From the NCBI RefSeq assembly GCF_900142465.1, contig NZ_FRAX01000008.1, forward strand, positions 82,730 through 146,729: DNA of 64,000 bases, read 5' to 3'. The notes beneath the pieces were generated by a model. The model was not told the DNA's origin. It saw nothing but the letters and a program-made list of their open reading frames with translations, and ran no database searches. Origin of the DNA: Fibrobacter sp. UWH6. Its GTDB lineage: Bacteria; Fibrobacterota; Fibrobacteria; Fibrobacterales; Fibrobacteraceae. Position 1 is the stretch's first letter. Every line of letters starts with the position of its first letter. Position numbers and translations under genes: made by a program. Shown piece by piece: positions 48,214-57,631 of this stretch.

Positions 48214-49566
48214 ATGAAAAACGCCAGCGAACTTCTTGAATTTGATGCGGGTCACTTGTGGCATCCTTATGCAGCATTACGCAACACGCCGGCCAGATTT
48301 TTGGCACGTTCCGCACAGGGAACCACCATCGAAACCGCTGACGGCTTAAAACTGATTGACGCCGTTTCTAGCTGGTGGTGTGTAGCCCACGGTCACAACT
48401 GCCCCGAAATTGTTGAAGCCATTCGCAAGCAAAGCGAAAAGATGTGCCATGTGATGTTTGGCGGTTTCACCCACGAGCCCGCCATCGAACTGGGCGAACG
48501 TCTGGTGAAGTTTTTGCCCAAGGGCCTGAACAAGATTTTCTACGCCGACTCCGGAAGCATTTCTGTGGAGTGCGCCGCCAAAATGGCGGTACAGTACCAG
48601 TTTGCAAAAGGCCACCCGGAAAAGTGCAAGCTGGTCGCTTTAAAGGGCGGCTACCACGGCGACACTGCAGGTGCAATGGCCTTAAGCGACCCCGATGGAA
48701 TGCACACCCTGTTCCGCGGCATCATGCCCCACCACTACTTTGCGGAACGCCCTAACTGCCGCGCCGACGAACCATGGGACGACCGCGACTTCGCCTCTAT
48801 GGAGCAGGTGGTTGCGGAACACGAAGGTGAAATTGCAGCCATTATCTGCGAACCTGTTTTCCAGGGCGGAAACGGCATGTGGCTTTATAACGCAGGCTAC
48901 CTGAAGAGACTGCGCAAGCTTTGCGACGAAAAAGGCATTCTGCTGATTTTTGATGAAATCGCCGCAGGCTTTTACCGTACCGGCCCCCGCTGGGGCATGG
49001 AACACGCCTGGGGTACCCCGGGTGCCGCGGGCAAAGATTGCGCCGCAGACGTGCTGCCGGACATCATGACTATCGGCAAGGCTCTTACGGGCGGTCACAT
49101 GACCATGGCCGCATGTGTCGCTTCTGAAATGGTGGCCGACGTCATTACCAACAGCAAGATTTCCGCATTCATGCACGGCCCCACCTATATGGCAAACCCG
49201 CTGGCCTGCGCCGCAGCAATTGCCTCCCTGGACTTGTTTGAAAATCGTGATTACGCATCCCGCGTAGCCGCCATCGAAAAGCGACTCCGCGCCAACTTGG
49301 AACCGCTTCGCAACCTGGAAAACGCCGCAGACGTCCGCGTTCTCGGAGCCATCGGTTGTTTGGAACTGAAGGCTATTCCCACCAGCGACGACATCCTCCG
49401 CGTCATCAAGGAAACTGGGGTGTGGCTCCGTCCCTTCTGCAATTACGTTTACACCATGCCGCCCCTCATTACCAGCGATTCCGAAGTGGACCGCATATGC
49501 GAAGCCATCAAGATGATCGGTCAGTGCGAACCTGGCCCCGTCAGCGACGACGAATTCCACGAGTAA
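48214..49566 (+). CDS. bioA: Adenosylmethionine-8-amino-7-oxononanoate aminotransferase
   Basis: A 450-aa PLP enzyme of biotin synthesis that converts KAPA to DAPA with S-adenosylmethionine as amino donor. Recognised by HLWHPYA near the start, SSWWCVAHGHN, the cofactor Asp in IFDEIAAGFYRTG and the Schiff-base Lys in TIGKALTGGH. Near residue 265 there is a small insert (TPGAAGKDCAADVLPD) that is common in part of the family. First gene of bioA-bioW-MFS. Confidence 0.95.
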   Translation: MKNASELLEFDAGHLWHPYAALRNTPARFLARSAQGTTIETADGLKLIDAVSSWWCVAHGHNCPEIVEAIRKQSEKMCHVMFGGFTHEPAIELGERLVKFLPKGLNKIFYADSGSISVECAAKMAVQYQFAKGHPEKCKLVALKGGYHGDTAGAMALSDPDGMHTLFRGIMPHHYFAERPNCRADEPWDDRDFASMEQVVAEHEGEIAAIICEPVFQGGNGMWLYNAGYLKRLRKLCDEKGILLIFDEIAAGFYRTGPRWGMEHAWGTPGAAGKDCAADVLPDIMTIGKALTGGHMTMAACVASEMVADVITNSKISAFMHGPTYMANPLACAAAIASLDLFENRDYASRVAAIEKRLRANLEPLRNLENAADVRVLGAIGCLELKAIPTSDDILRVIKETGVWLRPFCNYVYTMPPLITSDSEVDRICEAIKMIGQCEPGPVSDDEFHE

Positions 49567-49572
49567 AGATTT

Positions 49573-50352
49573 ATGGATTACTACAGCTTGAAAATGCGTG
49601 CTTCCCAGGATGTGGAAGAAACTGGTGCAGACGGCAGCCGCAATATTCGCGAGCAACATATTTCCGGTGCAGAACGCATCGTATCTCGAGATGCTGTAGA
49701 ATACGTTTGCCAGGCTATGGTACGCCGCGCCATGACTCATTCTAAAGGTGATCCAGACAAGATTAACATCAAGATCGAAAAGGTTGCCGAAGAAGACATC
49801 CAGATTTTGGATGCGCTGCCCGTTACCCGCATCGATGTGAATACTTGGCAGGAGGGTCTTGATAAGGCTTTTGAACTTGTGGGAGAAGCCGCTGCTGGCG
49901 TCCGCGAAAAGCTGCCGGAACTGCTTCGCGCTACCTACTCCATGCGCGGCGCCATGCTGTACGACATCCGCACCGGTGAACGTCTGGAACCCAACAAGGA
50001 ACGTGGGGTTCGCGCCACCTACATGGATGCACTGCAGACTAACGCTGTTGACGACCGGGAGCCCTGCGGAACCGCTTCCACCAATAAGAATCATTTTAAC
50101 GAAGCCATTGTTCTCGCCACAAAGGTGGCAAACGCCCCCGGCATGGTTGCAGAACTTTGCATCAGCGACGACCCGGAATATGTTACCGGTTATGTAGCCA
50201 GCAAGGAACTGGGCTATGTACGAATCATGAAGCTAAAGGAAATGGGCAGCCCCGATGGCGGCCGCATTTTCCTTTTCGACTCCAGCAAGGCCTCCGCCGA
50301 AGAATGCATTGACTTCTTACAAAAGAAAAAAGTGCTGGTGCGCTGCCCTTAA
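49573..50352 (+). CDS. bioW: 6-carboxyhexanoate-CoA ligase (pimeloyl-CoA synthetase)
   Basis: A 259-aa enzyme joining pimelate and CoA to start biotin synthesis. BioW features are YSLKMRASQ at the N-terminus, HISGAERIV, then TYSMRGAMLYDIRTGERLEP and RGVRATYMD. It lies 6 bp after bioA, in the same operon. BioW implies use of free pimelate rather than the BioC-BioH route. Confidence 0.93.
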   Translation: MDYYSLKMRASQDVEETGADGSRNIREQHISGAERIVSRDAVEYVCQAMVRRAMTHSKGDPDKINIKIEKVAEEDIQILDALPVTRIDVNTWQEGLDKAFELVGEAAAGVREKLPELLRATYSMRGAMLYDIRTGERLEPNKERGVRATYMDALQTNAVDDREPCGTASTNKNHFNEAIVLATKVANAPGMVAELCISDDPEYVTGYVASKELGYVRIMKLKEMGSPDGGRIFLFDSSKASAEECIDFLQKKKVLVRCP

Positions 50353-50388
50353 CTTGCTTCCAAAAATCCGCGACGATCTCGTTTCTCA

Positions 50389-51567
50389 ATGTTCACCCTT
50401 AAGCCACACGCAGGAATTCCCCGCTCCTTGACTTTGATGCTAGCCATTATGGCGGGCATTTCTGTGGCCAACATTTATTATTGCCAGCCCCTGCTGAACA
50501 TGATCCGCATGGACATGGGTCTTTCGGAATTCCATGTAAATCTCATGCCGGTGCTAACACAGGTAGGTTATGCGTTAGGCCTGCTTTTCATTGTGCCGCT
50601 GGGCGATATGATTGACCGCCGCCACATTGTACTGGTGAATTTTTCCCTGCTGATTTTCGCCCTCATTACCATTTACTTTTCCAAGAACGAAGGAATGCTT
50701 CTGGCAGGCTCCTTTGTTACAGGCATCTGCTCCGTGACGCCGCAGATTTTTATTCCCATGGTTTCGCTGTTTTCGAAATCCGACGAAAAGGAACTGAAAA
50801 CTGGAATGGTGTTGAGCGGACTCCTCACAGGAATTCTTGCCTCCCGCGTGTTCAGCGGTCTTATTGGGGAATGGTTCGGATGGCGCAGCATGTTCCTGAT
50901 TGCAGCCGCCATGATGCTAATATCTACCGCCATCGTATTCAAGGCATTGCCCAACGTACCCACCACCTATCGCGGCACATTTTTCACCATGCTGAAATCC
51001 ATCGGGGAACTTTTCCTCCGATTCCCTCAGGCAAGAATTTTCAGCATCCGCTCCGGATTCGCTTTCGGGTCTTTTCTTGCGCTATGGGCATGTCTCGCTT
51101 TCCGAATGAAGCAAGCGCCGTTCTTCCAGGACAGCAAAGCTGTTGGACTTCTGGGACTTTGCGGTATCGCCGGTGCATTAACAGCCTCTCGCATCGGCAA
51201 GTACATCAAGCGTTATGGTGTAGAAAAATTCTGCAACGCCGGAAGCCTTTTGATGGCAGCCGCATGGGCAACCTTCTACTTCGGAAATTCCAGTTACGCC
51301 GCCATCGTCGTAGGCATTATCCTCATCGATATCGGCATGCAGTTTATCCAGCTGGGCAACCAAAGTTCCGTGATGAAACTTTGCCCCGAAGCCACCAGCC
51401 GCATGAACACCATCTTCATGACCATCTATTTCATTGGCGGTTCCCTCGGAACATTCCTGGCAGGAACCTTCTGGACACTCTGGGGCTGGAACGGAACAGT
51501 GCTGGCAGGCCTATTGCTTACCGCACTGTCTTTTGGGACGACGTTGATTAGTTACTGCAGAAAATAA
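50389..51567 (+). CDS. MFS transporter
   Basis: A 392-aa permease with 12 predicted helices. The loop motif GDMIDRRHIVL between helices 2 and 3 is the classic MFS signature A. It resembles multidrug or small-molecule exporters of the YnfM/MdtG kind. It lies 36 bp downstream of bioW and is probably in the same operon, so a link to pimelate or biotin transport is possible but unproven. No clear ribosome binding site is visible. The 3' end is convergent with the PL11 gene (7-bp gap). Confidence 0.85.
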   Translation: MFTLKPHAGIPRSLTLMLAIMAGISVANIYYCQPLLNMIRMDMGLSEFHVNLMPVLTQVGYALGLLFIVPLGDMIDRRHIVLVNFSLLIFALITIYFSKNEGMLLAGSFVTGICSVTPQIFIPMVSLFSKSDEKELKTGMVLSGLLTGILASRVFSGLIGEWFGWRSMFLIAAAMMLISTAIVFKALPNVPTTYRGTFFTMLKSIGELFLRFPQARIFSIRSGFAFGSFLALWACLAFRMKQAPFFQDSKAVGLLGLCGIAGALTASRIGKYIKRYGVEKFCNAGSLLMAAAWATFYFGNSSYAAIVVGIILIDIGMQFIQLGNQSSVMKLCPEATSRMNTIFMTIYFIGGSLGTFLAGTFWTLWGWNGTVLAGLLLTALSFGTTLISYCRK

Positions 51568-51574
51568 TTCGTGC

Positions 51575-54442
51575 CTATTTATTGTGAATCATTTTCATTC
51601 GCAAAACTTGATGATTCACTTTTGCCTGCAGGAAATAGATTCCATTAGGAAGTCCACTCATATGAGGTTTGGCATTTAGAACTTCACCAGCATATTCTGC
51701 ATTGAAAGACGCTACGCGGTGCCCTTGCAGATCAAATACTTGAACTTGAGCCATTCCTGCATTTTGTAGGTGCAGGGAGTTTGCAATCACCTGCGGGTCT
51801 TCCAAATCATCAGAAGAATCGTCGGATTTTTCACCGGCAGAATCGTCACCGGGATTTTCGGAAGAATCTTCAAAGGGATCCTCATCCACGATGGATTCGT
51901 CAGTTGCAAGCACAATGCCCTTCATGTCAAATTCAAGCTGGTCAATATTGGGGCCGCCCTGTTCTGAAACAGATTGCAACTTCAGAACATTCACGCCCTT
52001 ATTCAGTGAAATCTTGATTGCCACGGAATCCCAGGTTGTCCAATCTGCGGTAGGCGGGAATGTGGCGACACCATAGCTTTCATCATTGACGAACAGTTCC
52101 ATCTTGCGGGTATCCGTCTTGCCGTGGGCATAGCGGAGAACCAGAGTGACACCTTCCTGGGCAGAGGGAGAATACAAATTCCAGATGCCATAGCTGGTAA
52201 CAATGTTGTCGAAATTGAAGTAGCAGTCACCAACAAAGCCACCGTTAGTTGTTTCGCAAACGCCAACGCCATCAGTGGGGACACCTGCCTCTATGCTGGA
52301 CAAAACGCTCACTGCGGAATTTTCAATCTTTGCTTCTGCAAGAACCGTAATGCTTGCTGTGCGTGTGGCGGGTTCCACTTCATCGGAACCACCCTTGGTA
52401 ACAATGTTGATTTCGTAAACACCTGCTTTTGTAGGAGTACCGCCAATGACATAACGGGAGTTTGTGGCATCCAGCTTTGCAGTCACACCATCAGGCAACC
52501 CCGTGATGGTAAGACCATCGCAGTTGCTGTAACCGAAGGCGTATTCCGTAATGGCGTCGCCCAGCATAATGGTCTGGAAACTAGAGCCTGCACCCTGTTT
52601 CTGGATGGCAGGAATTCTAGGACCAGCTTCGCCACCCACCAGCATAATGTCCGGAGTAGGAGCCTTGTCGGCACCAGCACCCAGCCAGAAACCGAGATGA
52701 GGCGGCTGGTTGTAGGCGGTATTCTGCCAGCTCATTCCCAAGCGATAGATCGGGTCATGGGCAAGAGTATAAAGGCGATGTGTGGTAGGAATTGTCGTGG
52801 TATAAACGTAGAGCTTGGAAGCGCCATCGTGAAGGATGACTTCTTCACGCCAGTCACCGAAAAGGTCTCCGCTGAAGTTGGGAGTTGCCTTAGTGGAATT
52901 GCAGCTATTGCCTTCCAAAGTCATCAAGTCACCAAACTTCTTGCTGGAATAATTCCACTTACTAATCTTGTTTCCATCCAAAAGTTCATCCTGAAGGTCG
53001 CCATCCCAATAGATGCGGAAATTGACGGAGTAGCGACTTCCCAGAACTTTACCTTTTGCGGAATATACGTTGCCATCGGCAGTACTCCACATTTCATAAC
53101 CGCGGCTAGTGCTGTCTACGTCGGCGGCGAGGCCACGGCCATTATCAGCATCGCTGTTGGAACTCCACAGGATTGCTCCGGTGCGGGCATCGTGCAGGTC
53201 GTATCCGTAGGGCTTTTCTTCGTGAACTTCCCATACTTCAAGGCCTTCGTGATCCGGATCCAAGTCGCCCAAGTGCATGGCGTCGCCATGACCCTTGCCG
53301 GTACGGTACATGAACTTTCCGTTATGATCGATGGCGCAAGCACCTTCGATGATTTCATCAAAGCCATCACCATCCACATCACCTGCAGAAAGATTGTGAT
53401 TGCCCATGCCGTAACATTCGCCGCCCTTGGTAGCGGCATTGTAATACCAACGCTGGCTCAAAGTTTTTCCGTCCCAGTCGTAAGCGGCAATTGCCATACG
53501 GGTGTAGTAACCACGCTGGAAAACCATGCTGGGTTTCTGTCCATCCAAATAGGCGTTAGTTGCCAGGAAACGGTCTACGCGGTTGCCGTAGGAATCGCCC
53601 CAGCTGGAAACTGTTCCGCGAGCGGGATTGTAATTGACCGTAGCCAATTCCACACCGGTCTCGCCATTGAACAAAGTCAAATATTCATTACCGCCCAGAA
53701 TGTAGCCGTTGGAATTGCGGTAATCCTTGGTGTGGTTTGTTTCGCTGGCGGCAGCGCCCTTGCTAATGTACTTGCCGGAACCATCCTTTGTGCCAGGGGC
53801 TGTTTTCATGGCCACTTCAGCCTTGCCATCGCTATCGTAGTCGCCCACCAGAATCTGGGTATAGTGAGCACCTGCGCGAATATTTACGCCTAGGTCAATG
53901 CGCCAAAGTTTTTTGCCATTGAACTTATAGCAATCCACAAACACGTTGCCGGTCTTTCCCTTCTGGGAATTGTCCTTGGAATTGCTAGGATCCCACTTCA
54001 AAATCAGTTCATATTCGCCATCGCCATCTACATCACCTACGGCGATATCGTTAGGGCTGTAAGTATAATCGGAACCACCCGCGGGGCGATCCAGATTAAC
54101 AACCAGCTGCTGGGAACCCCACACAGAGACAGTCTTGTCTGCAGATTTTTCAACGCCGTTCACAACCGGGCGTACATAATACTTACTAGCGCTTGTACCT
54201 TGAGCATCCGTATAATTGCTGGCGGCTTTTCCATCGAAGCTTGCGATTTTTGCGCCATCACGATAGAGGTTAAAACCAGTGGTATTGCCGTCGGTACCCA
54301 AAACGCGCCAACTGAGGTAAACTCCCCCGCTAGTCTTCACAGCCACCAGGCCGCGATCCAGATTTTCCATTTGACGAGTTGCGTTTGCAACACCAAAACC
54401 CATTACAAGCGTAAGGCCTGCACACACCATAAACCTTTTCAT
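51575..54442 (-). CDS. PL11 rhamnogalacturonan lyase with CBM35-like module
   Basis: Secreted 955-aa lyase of the YesW/YesX family, cutting the rhamnogalacturonan I backbone of pectin. The start at 54442 is chosen for its AAGGGA at proper spacing and a signal peptide ending NA. The N-terminus MENLDRGLVAV is typical. An eight-bladed propeller follows with many calcium-type loops (VGDVDGDGEYELILKWDP, VGDYDSDGKAEVAMKT, AGDVDGDGFDEI), and NHNLS and TTHRLYTL near the end. Then come an Ig-like domain (about 660-745), a CBM35-like module (about 750-870), an acidic linker and a tail ending KMIHNK. Confidence 0.93.
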   Translation of the reverse strand: MKRFMVCAGLTLVMGFGVANATRQMENLDRGLVAVKTSGGVYLSWRVLGTDGNTTGFNLYRDGAKIASFDGKAASNYTDAQGTSASKYYVRPVVNGVEKSADKTVSVWGSQQLVVNLDRPAGGSDYTYSPNDIAVGDVDGDGEYELILKWDPSNSKDNSQKGKTGNVFVDCYKFNGKKLWRIDLGVNIRAGAHYTQILVGDYDSDGKAEVAMKTAPGTKDGSGKYISKGAAASETNHTKDYRNSNGYILGGNEYLTLFNGETGVELATVNYNPARGTVSSWGDSYGNRVDRFLATNAYLDGQKPSMVFQRGYYTRMAIAAYDWDGKTLSQRWYYNAATKGGECYGMGNHNLSAGDVDGDGFDEIIEGACAIDHNGKFMYRTGKGHGDAMHLGDLDPDHEGLEVWEVHEEKPYGYDLHDARTGAILWSSNSDADNGRGLAADVDSTSRGYEMWSTADGNVYSAKGKVLGSRYSVNFRIYWDGDLQDELLDGNKISKWNYSSKKFGDLMTLEGNSCNSTKATPNFSGDLFGDWREEVILHDGASKLYVYTTTIPTTHRLYTLAHDPIYRLGMSWQNTAYNQPPHLGFWLGAGADKAPTPDIMLVGGEAGPRIPAIQKQGAGSSFQTIMLGDAITEYAFGYSNCDGLTITGLPDGVTAKLDATNSRYVIGGTPTKAGVYEINIVTKGGSDEVEPATRTASITVLAEAKIENSAVSVLSSIEAGVPTDGVGVCETTNGGFVGDCYFNFDNIVTSYGIWNLYSPSAQEGVTLVLRYAHGKTDTRKMELFVNDESYGVATFPPTADWTTWDSVAIKISLNKGVNVLKLQSVSEQGGPNIDQLEFDMKGIVLATDESIVDEDPFEDSSENPGDDSAGEKSDDSSDDLEDPQVIANSLHLQNAGMAQVQVFDLQGHRVASFNAEYAGEVLNAKPHMSGLPNGIYFLQAKVNHQVLRMKMIHNK

Positions 54443-54488
54443 AAACATCCCTTGGGAACCCAAACACCATTTTCCGGGATTTCCCAAA

Positions 54489-54570
54489 CCTAAAGATACT
54501 CGGTATTACCGCACATGTACACCTCAACAAAATTTTTCTGTTGTCCAGCGACAACGCGTAGTCTATAGAC
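54489..54570. promoter_or_regulatory. Divergent promoter region of PL11 and PL1
   Basis: For PL11 the same -10-like box is present (54489-54501, AGTATCTTTAGG on -). Forty bp upstream, instead of the standard palindrome, is TTGTCCAGCGACAA (54541-54554), which keeps TGTCCA as a half-site. GTCTATAGAC at 54561-54570 is a second small palindrome facing PL1, whose possible -10-like string is GGGATACGATTTTG (about 54589-54602). Confidence 0.45.
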
Positions 54571-54662
54571 AACTCTTTGATTTTATTAGGGATACGATTT
54601 TGCAGTGACCGAAAATATTTTTGAAGAAAATTCCAAATGAAATGGATTTTTGGGAGTGCAAA

Positions 54663-57512
54663 ATGTTTGGATTGGGTAAATTCGTGATTGTGGCAGGAAC
54701 CGCTTCCGCCATTGCAGCAACACCTACTATCAAGGTAGATTTTGACCAGAGTGGTCGAAATAGTTCCGAAGTCACTGAGGGCAATTACATCCCCTGGGTA
54801 GTTACCGGGGCGATCTCCAAAGACACGACTTTAAGTGGAGTCAAGATTACCATAAACAAGGGCAGTGCGGGAACTGCTCTAAAAACAAACTGGTACAAGG
54901 CTTCTATCCAATCGCCCTATTACGCAAAGTTGGTTGGAGATGGCGTCACCGTAGATGGCGGAAATTCCGGTGGAGAAATCAGCCTTACTTTCTCTGGACT
55001 TTCTGCAGGAACTCACAGCCTTCTCGCCTACTTGAACAATGTGGACGCGCCCGAAGCCTTTAACTACAGCAATATTGATGTCTACGTCAACGGGACAAAA
55101 AAGATAACCGTCAAGCCATCCAATCGAGCCCTCACCACAGAGAACGCTGCAACAGCCTACGTTTCCTTTGAGGTAACTTTTGCAGGCAGCGCCACCATCA
55201 AGTTCGTTCCCAGCACATCCAGCGCAACATTTCGCAACGTGACTCTTAACGGATTCGCCTTGAATGTTCCCAATTCCGCAGCACAATCTTCCGGCCCGAT
55301 TCCTGCTGATTTAAACGATCATGCCGCCCACAATAATGGGGACTTGACCTTGTCCTGGACGGCAGCAGTTTCCGCAAAGAAACATCAGGTTTATTTCGGT
55401 ACCGATTCTGCCGCAGTACTTGCTGCAACTTCAAAGAGCGCAGAATACAAAGGCGAACAAACCGAAACAACATTCAAGGTCACTGGAACGAATCCTCTAA
55501 ACTCCTATTTCTGGCGCGTTGACGAAGTGGATGCCAACGGCACCATCACCAAGGGCGATGTCTGGAAATTCCGCATCGGGCGTTTGGCTTTTGAAGGTGC
55601 TGAAGGTTATGGGCGCAATGCAGTGGGCGGCCGCGGCGGAAAAATCGTCTATGTTACCAACCTGAATGATTCCGGCGTAGGCTCCTTTCGCGAAGCTGTT
55701 ACCAATGACATCGGCCCCCGCACCATCGTGTTCAAGGTGGCAGGCGTTATCAATTTGAAATCCCGTTTGGTACTAAGCAGTAACTATGTGACTGTAGCAG
55801 GCCAGACGGCACCCGGCAAGGGCATTACTATTACAGGCGCTCCCTTCGGTATTACCGGTAACGATTGCGTTGTCCGCTTTATGCGAGTGCGTCGCGGATA
55901 TGCCGCTACCGCCGAAGAACAGAACCGCGGTCTTGACGGCATGGGAATCACTGGCGCAAACCATAGCATTATTGACCATTCTTCTATCAGCTGGACTACC
56001 GACGAAGCGTTCAGCAGCCGTGGGGCAAAGAACATCACACTGCAGCGCACCCTCATTTCAGAAGCGCTGAATATTGCAGGCCACCCCAATTATCCTGCAG
56101 GAACGGCCCACGGGTATGCCGCAACCATCGGGGGCGACGTCGGCAGTTTCCACCACAACCTGTTGGCTCATAATGATGGACGCAACTGGAGTATGGGCGG
56201 CGGGCTGGACGCCAACGGCAATTACGCAGGCAAGCTGGACATTTTCAACAATGTGGTTTACAACTGGATTGACCGCGTTACCGATGGCGGCGCACATAAC
56301 GTGAACTTCGTAGGCAATTACTATAAGGAAGGGGCGGCCACCACATTGCACGGCTACACATTGCGTGCCCAGCTGGAAGGTACCGGCGGCGGAACCCAGG
56401 AATACTACTACCATAACAATGTGCTGCAGGCGGCTAACGGTTCCTTTACCTGCGACGGTTCCAATGATAACTGCGGACGCGAATATCAGAAGTACGATAA
56501 GCAGGTACTGAACTGGACTGTATTCGTAAATAAGCCCTACTTTGAATCTTACGCCACCATCCATAGCGCAAAAGCAGCCTACAAGGACGTGCTTAGCGAC
56601 GTAGGCTTAAACCGCACCGTCATCGACGATCACGACTCTCGCATCATTAATGAAGTCAAGACCGGCACCTACAAGTACACCGGTTCCATAGGAAAGAAGC
56701 CCGGTATCCCTGATCGCGAAAGCGATGTTGGTGGATTGGAAAATTATCCTAGCGTAAGCATGGCCGATGATTTTGACTCCGATGCAGACGGCCTTCCGGA
56801 CTGGTGGGAAAATATGTACGGTCTGAATGCAACTTCGGCAAAGGGAGACTTCAGTGACGCCAACAAGGATCGTCTCGGTGATGGCTGGACGGAACTGGAA
56901 CGCTACCTGGAATGGCTTGCCCGCGCAAACTTCACCTTCGAAAAAGGCGAAACCCAGACCATCGATCTTTCGCAGTACACCAAGGGCTATGACAGCGGCA
57001 CTTATACCTTGAGCAATATTCCAAGCGGTGTCACAGCAACTGTAAGCGGATCCAAGATGACCGTGAAACTGTCCGACACTTTTGCAGGCGTTGGCTACAT
57101 TACCTTTACCCTGAAGGACAATGCCGGCGACACCTATTCCCGCAAGATCGGCGTTACCCAGAAATTGGCTGCAGTATCCGCACAGGATCCGGAACCCGGT
57201 GTAATTACCGAAACAGAAGAACCCGATGACGATGACGATATCACATCCGTTGCCGCATTGAAACAAAAAGCATTCAATGTCGCCGTCCAGAACAACATTA
57301 TCCATCTTTACGGATTGCCCCGCAATGTTTCTATCAGTGTGACGGATTTGAGCGGAAAGCACCTAATGACTTCCAAGTCCATCGTTTCTGTAAACGGCTC
57401 CGCCATTGTAAACCTGAATGACTATAGCAGAGGCTCCTACCTAGTGAATATCCGCGGCCTTTCCAATAATGGTTCTCGGGTCAATAGAAGCATGCAAGTG
57501 CAGGTGAGATAG
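54663..57512 (+). CDS. PL1-type pectate lyase with N-terminal carbohydrate-binding domain
   Basis: Secreted 949-aa lyase. The start at 54663 follows GGGAG; the frame upstream has no ribosome site. The signal peptide ends near SAIAA. A malectin/CBM-like domain is at about 20-200 (IKVDFDQSG) and an FN3-like domain (LSWTAAVSAKKHQVYFG) at about 215-305. The parallel beta-helix at about 310-690 has GAEGYGRNAVGGRGG, then DHSSISWTTDEAFSS and HHNLLAHNDGRNW with the catalytic-type Arg. A C-terminal calcium-type segment (DSDADGLPDWWE), an Ig-like domain and a sorting-type tail (YSRGSYLVNI...QVQVR) follow. It cuts homogalacturonan. Confidence 0.88.
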   Translation: MFGLGKFVIVAGTASAIAATPTIKVDFDQSGRNSSEVTEGNYIPWVVTGAISKDTTLSGVKITINKGSAGTALKTNWYKASIQSPYYAKLVGDGVTVDGGNSGGEISLTFSGLSAGTHSLLAYLNNVDAPEAFNYSNIDVYVNGTKKITVKPSNRALTTENAATAYVSFEVTFAGSATIKFVPSTSSATFRNVTLNGFALNVPNSAAQSSGPIPADLNDHAAHNNGDLTLSWTAAVSAKKHQVYFGTDSAAVLAATSKSAEYKGEQTETTFKVTGTNPLNSYFWRVDEVDANGTITKGDVWKFRIGRLAFEGAEGYGRNAVGGRGGKIVYVTNLNDSGVGSFREAVTNDIGPRTIVFKVAGVINLKSRLVLSSNYVTVAGQTAPGKGITITGAPFGITGNDCVVRFMRVRRGYAATAEEQNRGLDGMGITGANHSIIDHSSISWTTDEAFSSRGAKNITLQRTLISEALNIAGHPNYPAGTAHGYAATIGGDVGSFHHNLLAHNDGRNWSMGGGLDANGNYAGKLDIFNNVVYNWIDRVTDGGAHNVNFVGNYYKEGAATTLHGYTLRAQLEGTGGGTQEYYYHNNVLQAANGSFTCDGSNDNCGREYQKYDKQVLNWTVFVNKPYFESYATIHSAKAAYKDVLSDVGLNRTVIDDHDSRIINEVKTGTYKYTGSIGKKPGIPDRESDVGGLENYPSVSMADDFDSDADGLPDWWENMYGLNATSAKGDFSDANKDRLGDGWTELERYLEWLARANFTFEKGETQTIDLSQYTKGYDSGTYTLSNIPSGVTATVSGSKMTVKLSDTFAGVGYITFTLKDNAGDTYSRKIGVTQKLAAVSAQDPEPGVITETEEPDDDDDITSVAALKQKAFNVAVQNNIIHLYGLPRNVSISVTDLSGKHLMTSKSIVSVNGSAIVNLNDYSRGSYLVNIRGLSNNGSRVNRSMQVQVR

Positions 57513-57579
57513 ACAAGTGTAGCGATGTACATTGTAAAACCCGAGACGCAATAACAGCAAACATCCTGTCCCAAAATAC

Positions 57580-57608
57580 TTGACTTTTGTCCCATGATTA
57601 TTTATATT
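57580..57608 (+). promoter_or_regulatory. Sigma-70-like promoter of the AAA ATPase
   Basis: TTGACT (57580-57585), 17-bp spacer, TATATT (57603-57608). The best standard promoter in the window. It is followed by AAGGTAGGT before the ATG. Confidence 0.7.
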
Positions 57609-57631
57609 GGTCAACAAGGTAGGTCAAGTCC

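Noticed and set aside
57580..57594. A thirteenth fibre-regulon palindrome before the AAA ATPase (TTGACTTTTGTCCC)
   Set aside because: The half-sites are one base closer than in all others and it fits better as a -35 box with TATATT 17 bp downstream.
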